Assembly: GCA_003116975.1 (NCBI GenBank)
Contig: BGKB01000240.1
Span: forward strand, 18,375-82,374
DNA length: 64,000 nucleotides
From: Aurantiochytrium sp. KH105
Taxonomy: Eukaryota; Sar; Bigyra; Thraustochytrida; Thraustochytriidae
Reading direction: 5' to 3'
Below, one piece after another: positions 9,311 through 20,176 of this stretch. Position 1 is the first letter of the stretch; every line of letters begins with the position of its first letter. The position numbers were made by a program, and so were the translations under genes. The notes beneath the pieces were generated by a model. The model had not been told where the DNA came from, searched no databases, and was given only the letters and a program-made list of their open reading frames with translations.

Positions 9311-11809
9311 TCAGACGGGCTCCAGACTTGTTTCCGTGGGCTTGGGTGCAAGGTCGGGCGCCATTGCCGGCGTGAAAATGTCGACACCGACCATGAGCCG
9401 CTCCGGAAGCTCGGCACGCGTTTTGGACTCGAGAACAACCGCGAGATGCAGCACGAGACCAGAGGCAAAGCCCTTGATGGCCGCGAACACGCGACTTCCA
9501 ATGGAAGAGGAACCCACATCAATGGAAATCTCGAAAAAGTTGTCCCCGCGATAATACGTTGTTTTCAGCTTTTTGCACAGAAGAGCCGGCTTTGCGCCCA
9601 CCGCCTTGCGCACAAAGTAGCTGCCTTCCAGTACGCCGGGAATGAGCTTAAAACGCGCGTTGCGGTAATCGTCGTCCTCGGCAGAAATAAATTTGTCAAG
9701 CATCTCGTCAAAGACTTCGTCCTTGATGTCCGTACGACGCGTCAGATATGTGACAAAGTTGCCGAGGGAGGGAATCGCAAAGTTGACGACGATCATGTAG
9801 GGCCGGTCAGCGCGGCCCATGTGGTTCCTGGCAATAAAGCCATTCGGTGCAGCGCTCGCCTGTTGGATAGGCTTGTCCGGCGCGTAGCTGAATTCCAGGG
9901 CTGCGATGTTCATGCGCGCGACGTCGCAAGGAACTTTGACGCGGTCCTTATCATACGTCGGGCCTCGAAGGTTCCACACGCCTGGGACACGGCCCGCGTC
10001 AAGCCAGTAGCTTTTGGAGGTTCCGAGCGACTGGGGAAAGACCATGGTGTTTTCTGGAATCGGATATGAATCGTTGTATCGAATGACCTCAGCGGCATGG
10101 TCACCGTGGTCGCCTTCGTTTCCTTCTTCAATTGTGTGCGATACGGAGAGACTGTAGGCGCCGGGTTGGCGCGGCGAAGAATGATCGGCTTCTTCTTCCT
10201 CGTCGAGGTCCATGAGGCTGTGAAAGGACTCTGATGAGAGGTCCGAGAGGTCGCTCGGTCGAGGTTCAAGAGAAGGTCTCGAGGACTCCTTAGGGTCGAG
10301 GGAGCTGGTCTGGTCCATGAGCGCGAGCTCGTCAGCATCGCTGGGTCGAGGAGTGAGTCCTCTAATATCGATGCCGTCTGCGCTGACTGCGCTCGAAAGA
10401 CGTTGGGATCGCGCGCGTGCCATCTTGAACATGTGCAGGTCCCTGTCATTTGCGTCGTCCGGTTCCTCGGCGCCCGCAGAGTTGATAGATGCAGGATTGT
10501 TGGCCGAGCGCCCAAGGGTCCACCACGATGAGGTGCGCGAGCGAGAGCTTGGTGAAGTTGGTCTCGTCGCGGCGTTGTCGTCGCGAGTGTCGGCCCCCGG
10601 ATCTGCCTGAGCATCCTCGACGGCCCCAGGTCCCTGCAGCGAGAGTCTCTTGCCCGTCTCGGCGATGGCCTCGCGGCGGGAGCGCAGCGCAAAGTAAACG
10701 CAAACGAGAGCAAGTCCGAGAAGAGCGACCCCGTAGTAAATTCCGACGTGCATGGGCGTGGTCTCGGGAACCTTCCATTCCTCAAGGTAGATGGCGGCCC
10801 CAATGCTGGCGGAGCCCATGAGTGCAAGACGATGCACTGGGACCAAGAGGCGGATATTGGCCTCGTCGAGACGTGCCAGCGTGGCATGCAAAGAGAAGAG
10901 GTGCATGCCTGACGCAATGACCGACATGCACACGACTACAAATGCCGAGGCCCCCTCAAACTCATTGTCGGAGTGGAAGATTGCATTCTCGCAGATCTCG
11001 GCGACGAGCTTGAGCAGGACCAGGGATTGGCCGCCTAGAATACCGGAAAGAACGCCGCTAACGACGGCTTCGGTGTTTCGTGAACGGTTGGGGCGCCATT
11101 GGCGCCAAAGCCAAACAAAAATGCAGACGCCAACAAAGACGGCCGTGTAGATGATGCTCTTTGCATTCCAGTTGACCACACGGCTGACGTGCACAATGTA
11201 AAGGCCCTTGGGAGCGACGCCAACGGCGAGGCCGACGAGTACGGCAATAAGCGCCGTTTCTGCAGCGGTCTGTAGCTCAATGGCTCGCTGGCACACTGCC
11301 CTGTAAACCGCGGCCCAGATGAAGATCATCATTGTTGTGGGCACAACGAGAGCGAGTGGCAGAACAGCCAAGGCTACGAAATCCATTACCACGAAGATGA
11401 TAAAGGAGAGCACAAAAAGAAAAATCCGCAAAGGCCGTAGCTTGGCGGCCTGCAAGACGGTGCCGACAATGATTGACGCGGTGCCCACGGTTTTGACGTC
11501 GGCTTCGGAGTCGAGTTCCTGGATAGCCATGGCCTCGATGTCCATTTGCGCTCCCGTGGGGTCCGTGCGCCTTGCGTCGGTGCGTTCGCGCTGAGTTTCA
11601 TGAGCGGGATTTTCTGCGGCCTGTCTGGCGCTGCGAACGTGTTTGCGCACAGCTCTCATGAAGTCCGAGTAGTTGGCGGTCCAGCAGTAGCTAATGAACG
11701 ACGCGAGGATGGTGAGGAGAAAGCCCGTCTGCCATCGTACAAATTGCTCGTCGTAGACGACGGACTCGCGCCAGCCCGGGTCACTGGAGGTCAACTGAAA
11801 GTTCACCAT
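9311..11809 (-). CDS. NIPA-like nine-TM transporter fused to EDR2_C (DUF1336) domain
   Basis: This encodes 832 residues from MVNFQLTSSD; the frame stays open for 74 more codons upstream, but those look like 5' UTR. About nine hydrophobic segments fill residues 25-370. The SGVLSGILGGQSLVLLKLV and LVPVHRLALMGSASIGAAIY-LEEW segments resemble the Mg2+-transporter NIPA (DUF803, DMT superfamily) pattern. A Ser/Asp-rich acidic linker follows (about 380-590). The C-terminal 210 residues are a clear EDR2_C/DUF1336 domain: GVWNLRGPTYDKDRVKVP near the start, then GAKPALLCKKLKTTYYRG, NFFEISIDVGSS and a closing ELPERLMVGVD. Plant EDR2 proteins are membrane-associated, with PH and START domains before this module. 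I know of no NIPA fusion; role inferred as membrane transport or lipid sensing. Confidence 0.85.
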   Translation of the reverse strand: MVNFQLTSSDPGWRESVVYDEQFVRWQTGFLLTILASFISYCWTANYSDFMRAVRKHVRSARQAAENPAHETQRERTDARRTDPTGAQMDIEAMAIQELDSEADVKTVGTASIIVGTVLQAAKLRPLRIFLFVLSFIIFVVMDFVALAVLPLALVVPTTMMIFIWAAVYRAVCQRAIELQTAAETALIAVLVGLAVGVAPKGLYIVHVSRVVNWNAKSIIYTAVFVGVCIFVWLWRQWRPNRSRNTEAVVSGVLSGILGGQSLVLLKLVAEICENAIFHSDNEFEGASAFVVVCMSVIASGMHLFSLHATLARLDEANIRLLVPVHRLALMGSASIGAAIYLEEWKVPETTPMHVGIYYGVALLGLALVCVYFALRSRREAIAETGKRLSLQGPGAVEDAQADPGADTRDDNAATRPTSPSSRSRTSSWWTLGRSANNPASINSAGAEEPDDANDRDLHMFKMARARSQRLSSAVSADGIDIRGLTPRPSDADELALMDQTSSLDPKESSRPSLEPRPSDLSDLSSESFHSLMDLDEEEEADHSSPRQPGAYSLSVSHTIEEGNEGDHGDHAAEVIRYNDSYPIPENTMVFPQSLGTSKSYWLDAGRVPGVWNLRGPTYDKDRVKVPCDVARMNIAALEFSYAPDKPIQQASAAPNGFIARNHMGRADRPYMIVVNFAIPSLGNFVTYLTRRTDIKDEVFDEMLDKFISAEDDDYRNARFKLIPGVLEGSYFVRKAVGAKPALLCKKLKTTYYRGDNFFEISIDVGSSSIGSRVFAAIKGFASGLVLHLAVVLESKTRAELPERLMVGVDIFTPAMAPDLAPKPTETSLEPV

Positions 11810-13690
11810 CGTGGCGAGACTGACCCTGGGAGAGAGGGACACGACCGACCTACAATGACAAGGTTGCCTGGCAGACAGACCGCTGGCGTACGTTGGTCCG
11901 CGGTCACGGGTTCGCGCTCGGAAACTCTCCTCCGCAGCGCAAGCAAAGGCAGCTTTACCCTCGACAGGAGGGTTGCTGTTTTGCCTCTCCGTAAGCGCTG
12001 CACGCCACCACGCCACGCCGCAACACGCCACACACGCGGTGTCCGCTAGCTGTTTGTGTGAGAGAGGTGCACGAGGCGGGAGGAGCTCGGCCTCGCCGGC
12101 GTCAGCACCTGCGAAACAGCAGAGTTACTCTATACGCTGCCTTTGGTCGAGCAGCACAGCACACTTCGCCACGCCTGTGCACGTGCCGCGTGCTCGCAGC
12201 CGTGACGCCCGTTCGGTCGGCAGCGGCGACCTGCACTGCGGAGGACGCTGCGCTGCGCTGCTGTATTGCGATGCGTGCGTCGCTCTGCTCTGCTCTGCTC
12301 TGCGCTCTGCGGAGCACCAAGCACCGCGAAGCTGGAGCGAGCGAAGCTGGCGCGGCGAAGCGGGATGGCGATTGAACGACCACCGCGATGGAGATTGTGA
12401 GCGGCGCTCCGCAAGCCAGCCGGGCAGCCGCGCGCGCCAAGGCGAGGCAACGCGAGGCGGCAGGCCTTGGCGGGTCCCGGCGGCGGCGGCGCGAAGAAGG
12501 CTGCTGCTGCGCAGCGAAGACAGACTGTCTGGCGGTCGGTCGGTCGGTCGGGTCCTTTACGGAGCTGCGTCTGGGTCCTACAGCATTTGTCGGCCATCTA
12601 AAAGCTATCCAAGTCAGCTCGGCCCCAAAATGGACAATAGACGTTGAAAGTGGAGAATCCGTAGATAACCCATTCCTAAGCCATAGATAGTGTACACTGG
12701 CGGCTGTGGCGGCCAAAGCCGTTTATGTCATCGTGGGTGATGATATTCTCTGAAGTCTTGTAATGCACTTGCGTATGTAATATCTTGTCTATATTCGTAC
12801 CGGAACAAGAATATGTACGAAATCTTTGTTTTAGTAGTGTGCATTGGGAAGACCACAATCGCGGTCGCCGCACACGAGCAAAAAACATGTGCACGCTGCA
12901 GCTGCAGCTGCTGCAGCTGCAGCAGACCGCAGCCGTTCAAGGTTGACCGAGGCAAGAGAAAGGAAAGGTGACGTTGACGCCACATCGTGAAGCTCGTCGT
13001 GCAGAAGCTAGAAAAGACGCACCCATGTTTTACGGTCTCGAACGGCCATTTGTCTGCATCCAGTCACAACTTTTCTCAGTCTATGGGCTGTCGCCGCCGA
13101 ATAAACTGGGAACGCAGCAGCGGCATGTTCTCCTTGGTTGCAGAGATCATGTTTATCGCCCACGATTAAAGTTAAAATCAACCATGATGATGGCAATAAG
13201 AAAATGAAAATGAAAATAAAAATGAAAAAGTAGCCTATGTTCTACGTCGAACGGAAACATCCGGAAATACGGGACATTTGGGCAGGTGCATCCCGGAAAA
13301 CCGATACGGTGCACCCAACTTGATTGACTGTGAATCAAGGCATGTTTCTAGTCAAGGGAACGGCGCGAGCAAGCATTGCATGGCAAGCTCCCATTGCTGC
13401 AGCGGCAACTTGGTCGCACGCACGACGGGAAAACGTGGGTGTCGTTCTACGACTGCATATCATCTATAGCGTGCCGCGCCGTGGCCGCTGCCGGCCGTGC
13501 GCACGTGCACACGCGCGCACGTGCACACGTGGCGGAGGCGGAGGGGGGCACGCTGCACGTTATCGGGGCGCGTGGCCGGCACCCGTCTCGCCTCATTGCC
13601 GCACCGCTCCTGCTTTGCTACTACTGCGCCCGCGTCAGCTGGCAGCTCGTACGCGCGCACGCGCAGCAGAAACAGCAGCAGAAACAGCAG

Positions 13691-13727
<37 letters not shown>

Positions 13728-14556
13728 CCACAAGGCCAGATCAGGCAAGGCCACAGCCGGCAAGGAGGCTCTGCCAGCCACACGCCACTGCCACGCCAGC
13801 ACCCCTTGCAGAAGGCAGGCGCGCGCCCCTCCCTCGCTCGCCACACAGACACCACTCCCTCACTCACTCACTCACAGCATCGCACGCGCGCGCGCCAAGA
13901 TATTTATCTGTCTGCCACCAATGGCCACTGGCCATGGTGGTTGTCTGCTAGTCTGCTCTTCTGCCTGTGTCGTGTGCGCGTGTCTGTCTTCCTGCTTGTA
14001 CGGCCGCCAGAAACACGGGGGGTACGGCGATTCCGCACTTGCGCGGCCGGCGCCAAAGTGCGCTATGCCTCCATTCCCTAGTGCGGAGGGCGCGCGCAAG
14101 TGCCAGCCAGCTACGGAGGAGCCCTCGCTCGCGCGCTCGGCGGCCCGTACCTCGAGCGCTCCTTCTCCGCTCCTTTGTTTGGTGTCTCCTCGCGTCTTCC
14201 CTCGGCTCGGCTCGGCTCGGCTCGGCTCGCGCCCTTCCCTCGCTCGCTCCTGCGACGTCCCTGCGGCGCCGCGAGTCGCCGCCGTGGCGCCGCTGCAGCG
14301 CCGACGAGCAGGCCCGGCGCAGGCGGCGGGTGCCGAGAGAGGGAAGCCGGAGAGCGAGAGAGAACTAACCCAACAAATAAATAAACAAATAAATAAATAA
14401 ACCAGAAAAACCTGGCAGGAAGAGCGCGCCGAGGCAGCAAAGCAGAATAGCGGCGGCGGAATCGGCGCGTGCAGCGGCGCGCGCAGCGGCGAGAGCGGCA
14501 GCGCGGGCGAGGACGGCGGGCGCGAGGGCGGCGGGCGCGAGGGCGCGGAGGGCGAG
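11810..14556. other. Long spacer, no supported gene
   Basis: Frames of up to about 358 codons exist on both strands, but their peptides are Arg/Ala/Ser/Cys-rich repeats without domains. Composition shifts to a less GC-rich tract at about 12675-13300, then returns to GC-rich with a (CAG)n run at about 13695-13727, alternating purine-pyrimidine (gcgcacgtgcacacgc) near 13500 and six copies of CTCGG at about 14203-14230. It presumably includes the EDR2 gene promoter (left) and that of the small acidic protein (right). Confidence 0.5.
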
Positions 14557-15048
14557 ATGGGCTCGAGCTCGTCGTCGCTGCGGCGGAGGCTGAGCCTGCG
14601 GCGGGAAGGCGCACGAGGCGACATGGGCGTGCGCCGACCTTCGCTGCTGCAGCGCGCGCGAGGACGCAAGAAGAACGCCAGGGGCGGCGCGGGCGCAGCC
14701 GGACGCGGCAACCGCTTGCCAGGCGAGTACCGCCTCGCGCACGGCGGCGTCGATGTCTTCGACGAGCGGTTCGAGGAGGACCCATACGACGACGAGCAGT
14801 ACGACGACTTTAAGTACCACTTTGAGGCGCCGGAACGCGTCGAGGACCCGCGCCGACGCGAGCTCCGAAAAATTGTCAGATCTAAGCGTGCTTCCACAGC
14901 CGATGTCGTGCGTGCGCGGATCTGTAGTCGGCGCTACGACATGAATATGCACCTCGCCGACGATGGCGCAGAGTCCGACGACGAGGACGACTACTACCAC
15001 GAATACGACGATGAAGAGGAAGCCGAACTTTTCCAGCCCGTCTACTGA
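14557..15048 (+). CDS. Small acidic-tailed protein with myristoylation-type N-terminus
   Basis: This encodes 163 residues, not recognised. It begins MGSSSSSLRRRLSLRR. Gly2 with Ser6 fits the N-myristoylation consensus, and the following basic residues would suit a membrane-bound N-terminus. A basic region (about 1-50) is followed by an acidic, Tyr-rich segment (FDERFEEDPYDDEQYDDFKY, about 69-88), a basic helix (EDPRRRELRKIVRSKR) and an acidic Asp/Glu/Tyr tail ending LFQPVY. Third codon positions are strongly G/C like the neighbouring genes, and the plus frame has far better composition than the overlapping reverse frames. No enzyme motif is visible; possibly a peripheral membrane adaptor. Confidence 0.55.
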   Translation: MGSSSSSLRRRLSLRREGARGDMGVRRPSLLQRARGRKKNARGGAGAAGRGNRLPGEYRLAHGGVDVFDERFEEDPYDDEQYDDFKYHFEAPERVEDPRRRELRKIVRSKRASTADVVRARICSRRYDMNMHLADDGAESDDEDDYYHEYDDEEEAELFQPVY

Positions 15049-15061
15049 TCTGATTCGTTCT

Positions 15062-15066
15062 TTCTT

Positions 15067-15103
<37 letters not shown>

Positions 15104-15105
15104 AT
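15062..15105. repeat. (CT)n-(CA)n compound microsatellite
   Basis: A dinucleotide CT run passes directly into a CA run just 3' of the preceding stop codon, so it is probably in that gene's 3' UTR. Confidence 0.9.
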
Positions 15106-17478
15106 CTCGGACAAAGAAACCTTTGATCAATCCCCAAAAAATACAAAAGCCTCAAGACCACCTTGCAGGACAGCCAGATGGCGTACTCTCTTTCCCATCA
15201 AAAGATCAAGGCCCTGTGTTTCTCGCTGATCTCCGCTCCGCGGCTCGTCTATCCTTTAAGTGGGCCTGGATGTCGCATGAGCTAGGAGAAGAGTCCTCGG
15301 CCCTGTACCTTCCCGAGAGATTTACTTTCTGTCCTGCTCTGACTTTACTACTCACCCTCACACGATTACGACCAATGCATGCGTTCCACTTCTGATGATC
15401 GAGGCTGGCCTCGTAGCTTTTCGTCTACCGCAACCGTGCATGATCCCAAGCTGTCTCGTGTCCTGCTCGAATCAATGGGCAAGTGGGTTTTTCCATCCTC
15501 TTGCATTCCTTCTTTCCCCCTTATCTTTTCCACATCACCCTTCATCTTCACACTCGCCACCTGGTCACCCTACTCTTCTCGTCACGTTTCTTTTCACTGC
15601 GCCAAAGCCCAGACTGTAACTAATTTCTGGGCGTTCGTTGCCTTGAATTGAATCAATCAAATCGCTGCGCCTGAATGATGAAGAGAGTAACAAATGTTGT
15701 TGTTGTTATTGCTATCACTTTCCCTGGGAATTCGCGAAGAAAAACTCGAGCAGGCCGACTTGTGCATGGCTGATTTTGTCGTCTTGGGCCTATCGAAGTG
15801 TAGTTCGGGCAACATAGATACCGTAGTTCGGAGTTGTTCGCACCTACGTTGTCAGCTGCGGCGCGAGGAAAGACCCAGTAGACTACGGAAGACCTTCTGA
15901 TAGGTATGTCATTGGAGTGCTCTTCGTTGTGAAAATGGCGCTTTGCACGAGGCCCACGTGGAAGTTTCGACCCAAAGTACTCGACAATTCAGCGAGAGAT
16001 GTCGATCGAGTCTGCTTGCGCAATACCTGATCCCGAATTTGATCGATTTGCACTCGTCAACAAGCATCAGGAAAGTGCAATAGGCAAGTGTGTCATCCGT
16101 CGCAAAGGCGAATTGCTATTGGAATCTTTTCAGGTTCAACAAGGTAGTTCATGACAAATTGTCGCCAATTTTATTCGGGTATTGAAGCGATCTGCCAAGC
16201 ATGAGCTGAAACGCAACTGCAAGGTGGGTCTGCCAAACAAGAGCTGAGGAGCAACTGCAGGTTTCATATTCGATTGCTGTCTGAATTTATCAAGGTTTGC
16301 CATAAGGAATAACTTACTTGCTCTGTTTTCTTGCTAGACCTTGAGTCTCGACCTAGTTATAAGCACACCACCGTTTCTTTCCCAACGAAAAAAAAAAGGG
16401 AGAGGGTCAAGCGCGGTAAGAATTGACCCGCACATGCCTTCAGGCTCAGGCTTTTGTTTTCTCCCGATGTTCCAATATGTTCTTTTTTGTTCCATGCACA
16501 CCTCGGGCGCGGTGCGAGAGAGGTTTTTTTTATGCCCCCTCGGTGTGGCACGTGCCCAGATTCGCCCTCTCCGTCGGGGGGCTATTTTAGAATTTTTATC
16601 AAAAGTACCCCCCCTGCTCCCCCCTGCTATGTTGACTTCGAAGCTTCACTCATTTGGGAAAGCTGTAGGGGTGCCCCCAGCCGTACGTTACGATGCGGCG
16701 CTGGAACTCGTGTCAAGGCGAGCCTCTATACATTCACTGTCACAATCAATACGTGCTCCTTGTGGCCGCACCGCGCGGGATTATCCATGATATAACCACG
16801 ACAGCAACCAAGCACAAGCAACTGCCAACACAGACATCTCCCGAGACTGCAGCTCTAGCCTGAAGAGCCTGCGCCAACCTTTTCCTTATCCCTCGTCCTT
16901 CTTCTTACCTTTTCATTTTTACTTTTACTTTTACTTTTTCTTTTTATACTTCTTGTTTGTTCATCTCCTTGTTCTTTTAGCAAAACCGGAGTCCCTCGCT
17001 GGCGACCGCCTGTACCTCGCTCGCGGCACGCGCCGGGTCGCGGAGCCGTCCGCCTACGCGCGCGCGAGCGCCGCCGCCAGACCCGAGGCGAGCGCAGCCC
17101 TCCCTTCGCCGCCAGCCAGCCGACCCGCCCCCCGCCGCCTGCCGCCCACGCAGCAGAGCGCGCGCCGCGCAGAAGTGGACTTTTCGCTCAGCGCGTGCAG
17201 CGGGCGCACCTGGGCTCCCTTCTCGCGGGCGCGCGCGCAGACGCGACGTACGGCCGCCAGGTCTGCGCGAAGACAGCTAGCTTCGTGCGTCAGAGACCGA
17301 GAGCGAGGCATACACGCCTCCCTTCCTTTGTGCGCGCGACTCCACTCCGTCCAGTCTACGCTTCTCCCCACGCACAACGAAGAGCGCGTGCTCGACGTCA
17401 TAGCTCCGTGAAAAGGTTTTCGACGAGAGCAGGCACCGAGCCCGTCAAGCTCGAGCAAGACAATACATAATCAAGACC
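15106..17478. other. Long spacer with short tandem repeat and 5' UTR signals
   Basis: No gene is supported. An imperfect 38-bp tandem repeat starts TCTGCCAAGC at 16191 and again TCTGCCAAAC at 16229. A pyrimidine-rich tract of ACTTTT units runs at about 16905-16950, and a good acceptor-like TTCTTTTAG ends at 16980. This suggests a 5' UTR intron for the SH3-PX scaffold gene downstream. The donor is not obvious. Confidence 0.4.
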
Positions 17479-19686
17479 ATGCAGTTCGCAAGAGCTTTGT
17501 ACACCTTTGCAGCCGCGCAGGAAGGCGATCTCGGCTTCGAGGAGAATGACGTCCTCGTTGTCGAGGAGCAAGACTCGAGCGGTTGGTGGGTCGGCGAAGA
17601 CCAAACGACCGGTGCTCGCGGCGAGTTCCCGTACAACTACGTCGAACTCATCAGTGAAGATGAGGCCCAGCGCCTCATGGCCGCCAAGGACGCACCTAAA
17701 CAGTTCAAGTTCGACGGCGACCGCATCGCCACCGCCAAGGTCTTTCGGACGCACATCAGCGCGCGCACCGGTGAGCCCAAATTCGACATTCGCGCAATGA
17801 CCTCGTCCGGCAAGAAGCGTGTCGCCACCAAGTCCATCTCGCAAATCCGGGAGCTCGACGTTCAAGTCAAGTCCATCTTCCCAACCTTTGACGGCGTGCT
17901 CCCTCCCCGGTGGGCCGATCATGCTGGTCTCGAGGGCATTGACGTGGACAAGCGTGAAGAGTCCATCGAAATATACCTCAACATGCTCACCAAAGAAGAG
18001 ACAACGAGCTATCTCCTCATGGTCTGGCTGTTCCCTGGGGAGCAGGTCGACGTTCAGGCCGCGAGCGACGAGATTTACTCTGCTGGCGAAGCTTCGGCCA
18101 GCGCTGGACAGGATCGCGAGAGCGTGCGCGCTCCCGAGGACGATGGCCTCACCAACATGCAGCTTGCCCACGTCGAGTTTACCTGGACCCCGCAAGACGA
18201 TGTCGAGCTCTTTATGGAGTCCTCGCAGGTGATCGCCATTCTCTCGCAAAGCACTGGTTCCCCGGGATGGTGGGAGGCCCAGACGGTCGGCGGCTCCAAG
18301 GGCCTCATCCCGTACAACCACGTCGAGCTCCTCGACAGTCGTGTCGCGCACGCCATTCTCACGGGAACGCCGCTCACCGAGGCTCAAGCGATGCAGTTTG
18401 ACGAGGCCCCTGCTGGTGGCTATGCCGAAACGAAGCGCGTCGAAAAGAAGCGTACTTCGCTCCGCAAGTCTCTGTCGCGTCTTTCGCTTGGCCGTCGCAA
18501 GAGCAAGGAGGCCACGCCTTCTGCCTTTGCGCCCCCTCCCGCAGCCGCAGAGATCTCGAAGCGCGAGCGCCGCGTCATTTCGTCCTTTCAGCTCTCCAGC
18601 ATCGAGAGTTTTGACCGCCTCATCGACAATGGCTACACCATGGAGGAGGGTAACCGCACAATCGGTCAGAGTCTCGCCCCGGATGGCCCGCAGCAAGGCG
18701 ACTTTGTACAGCTCAGCTACGCCGCTTATATTTGGGACGAGCAGCACCAGAGTCTCATTGAGTTCGGCGCCACGGACCTGCCCTCCAAGCTCTCCCCGGA
18801 AGGCGGATCAATGGAGTTTTTTGTCGGCGGAGGCGAAGTCATTCGCGGTGTTGAGTACGCCGTGCAGCGCATGAACCTTGGCCAGAACGTGCGCCTCGTG
18901 GTCAACCCCGCCCTTGCGTACGGCAAGGTCGGTCTCCCGCCTGACGTGCCGCCCAACTCTCACGTGGTCTTTGACCTCACGCTCGAGGCCTTTGGATCCG
19001 ATGGCAAACCGATGCCAAAGCAACTCGAGGTTGACGTGCCGCCTCCGCCCGATATCGACGACGGCAACCACTTCTTCGAAATCGAGGATGACGAGGACGA
19101 CCCGGTTATCATGGCCTCGCACACTCGCGGCGGTGGCCGCTCCCCTCACAAACCGCCTGTTCCTCGTCTTACCAAGCCTCAGCTCCCGAAGCAGCCAAAA
19201 ATGCCGCAGGCCGCTTCCAAGCCTGTGGCCGTTTCCAAGCCTTTTGCCCGAGAGTTTGATCGCGCGTCTGCGAGGCCATCGCCCTCGCAAACGGCCAAGG
19301 GTTTCAAGGCGCCTGCAGGGAAACCCATCAGTCTGCAGGATGCCATTGCCCAGCGTCGTGCCAAGCTCGAGCACTCTGCAGCTCAGCCCGCTGCCCGCCC
19401 TGTTGCGGACCATGTCTCGCGTCGTATTCCCGCAGGTGCGGCCTGGGCGCGCCCTGCCCCGCCCAAGGTCACCTATCTCAAGCCAGAGGGCCAATTTTCT
19501 CTTGAGGAACTGCGCGAGGCTGTGCGCAACAAGGCGCTCGAAGACCTTCAGGTCGATCCCTCCGTCATTGAGGACTACATCAGCGACGAGGATTTTGAGT
19601 ACGCCTTCAAGATGTCCCGCGGTGAGTTTCTTCTCAAGCCCAAGTGGCGTCAGCAGGCCCTGCGCAAGGGCGCAGGCCTCTTTTAA
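17479..19686 (+). CDS. SH3-PX-SH3-FKBP-WH2-villin-headpiece scaffold protein
   Basis: This encodes 735 residues from MQFARALYTF. In order: SH3 (1-57; ALYTF, GWWVGE, FPYNYVEL), a divergent PX domain (about 82-187; SIFPTFDGVLPPRW, IEIYLNMLTK), a second SH3 (about 229-287; GWWEAQ, LIPYNHVEL), a Lys/Arg/Ser linker, an FKBP peptidyl-prolyl isomerase domain (about 393-505; GDFVQLSY, GGEVIRGVEYAVQRM, ALAYGKVGLPPDVPPN, VVFDL), a Pro-rich region, a WH2-like actin-monomer motif (ISLQDAIAQRRAKLEH, 617-632) and a complete villin headpiece (672-735) ending KWRQQALRKGAGLF. FKBP residues equal to human FKBP12 Val55, Ile56, Tyr82 and Phe99 are kept, but Trp59 is Val. It probably links phosphoinositide membranes, proline-rich ligands and actin. 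I know of no protein with this set of domains. Confidence 0.88.
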   Translation: MQFARALYTFAAAQEGDLGFEENDVLVVEEQDSSGWWVGEDQTTGARGEFPYNYVELISEDEAQRLMAAKDAPKQFKFDGDRIATAKVFRTHISARTGEPKFDIRAMTSSGKKRVATKSISQIRELDVQVKSIFPTFDGVLPPRWADHAGLEGIDVDKREESIEIYLNMLTKEETTSYLLMVWLFPGEQVDVQAASDEIYSAGEASASAGQDRESVRAPEDDGLTNMQLAHVEFTWTPQDDVELFMESSQVIAILSQSTGSPGWWEAQTVGGSKGLIPYNHVELLDSRVAHAILTGTPLTEAQAMQFDEAPAGGYAETKRVEKKRTSLRKSLSRLSLGRRKSKEATPSAFAPPPAAAEISKRERRVISSFQLSSIESFDRLIDNGYTMEEGNRTIGQSLAPDGPQQGDFVQLSYAAYIWDEQHQSLIEFGATDLPSKLSPEGGSMEFFVGGGEVIRGVEYAVQRMNLGQNVRLVVNPALAYGKVGLPPDVPPNSHVVFDLTLEAFGSDGKPMPKQLEVDVPPPPDIDDGNHFFEIEDDEDDPVIMASHTRGGGRSPHKPPVPRLTKPQLPKQPKMPQAASKPVAVSKPFAREFDRASARPSPSQTAKGFKAPAGKPISLQDAIAQRRAKLEHSAAQPAARPVADHVSRRIPAGAAWARPAPPKVTYLKPEGQFSLEELREAVRNKALEDLQVDPSVIEDYISDEDFEYAFKMSRGEFLLKPKWRQQALRKGAGLF

Positions 19687-20176
19687 AATCGGCAATCGTC
19701 ACTTGCGTTCCATTTCCCCTCTCTTGCTCGCGCCAAACATGGAGCATGACTGGACGATGTCGCTGTGTCTGGCTTTTCGCGCCTGTGCCAATAAGCTGGC
19801 TCAGGAGCACACGCGCCAGTCTTTTCTTTTTTGCGTAGTAGCACGTGCTTCTTTCTCTTGTGTTGATCATCGCATCATTCGTTCTTTTTCTGTTACCTTT
19901 ATGCATTCCCTTGTCTTTCCTTGCTCGCGTTTCGCGCTTCATGAAGAAAAAGAAAACCAGCTTCTTCGCTCTCTTTCTCATGCATCTAGGTCGACCAATT
20001 CGTACCCAGCATGGAAAATCAATGAGAATATTGTTGCTACGTTTCCAACAGAAAGTGAAAGAGGTTACTCTAAATCTTGCACGACTCTTTAAAATTTTAG
20101 TTATCTTCATCATTGCGGCTGTCTTGGTAGAGTCTAGGCCTAGGCCTAGTATCGAGCTGCAGAGGTGCCTGCCTCT
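19687..20176. other. Spacer between convergent genes
   Basis: This holds the 3' UTRs of two convergent genes. It contains a doubled AGGCCTA motif (20136-20148). No coding signal is visible beyond short chance frames. Confidence 0.5.

Noticed and set aside
13324-14400. Long plus-strand open frame of 358 codons
   Set aside because: The peptide is Arg/Ala/Ser/Cys-rich low complexity crossing a (CAG)n repeat and CTCGG repeats; no domain, and GC-rich DNA keeps many frames open.
13872-14897. 341-codon minus-strand frame over the small acidic protein gene
   Set aside because: Repeat-like Arg/Ser/Pro composition; the plus frame has balanced composition, GC3 bias and a sensible start.
18808-19695. 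295-codon antisense frame to the SH3-PX scaffold gene
   Set aside because: Shadow of the high-GC third positions; no domain, while the plus strand encodes recognisable FKBP and villin headpiece.
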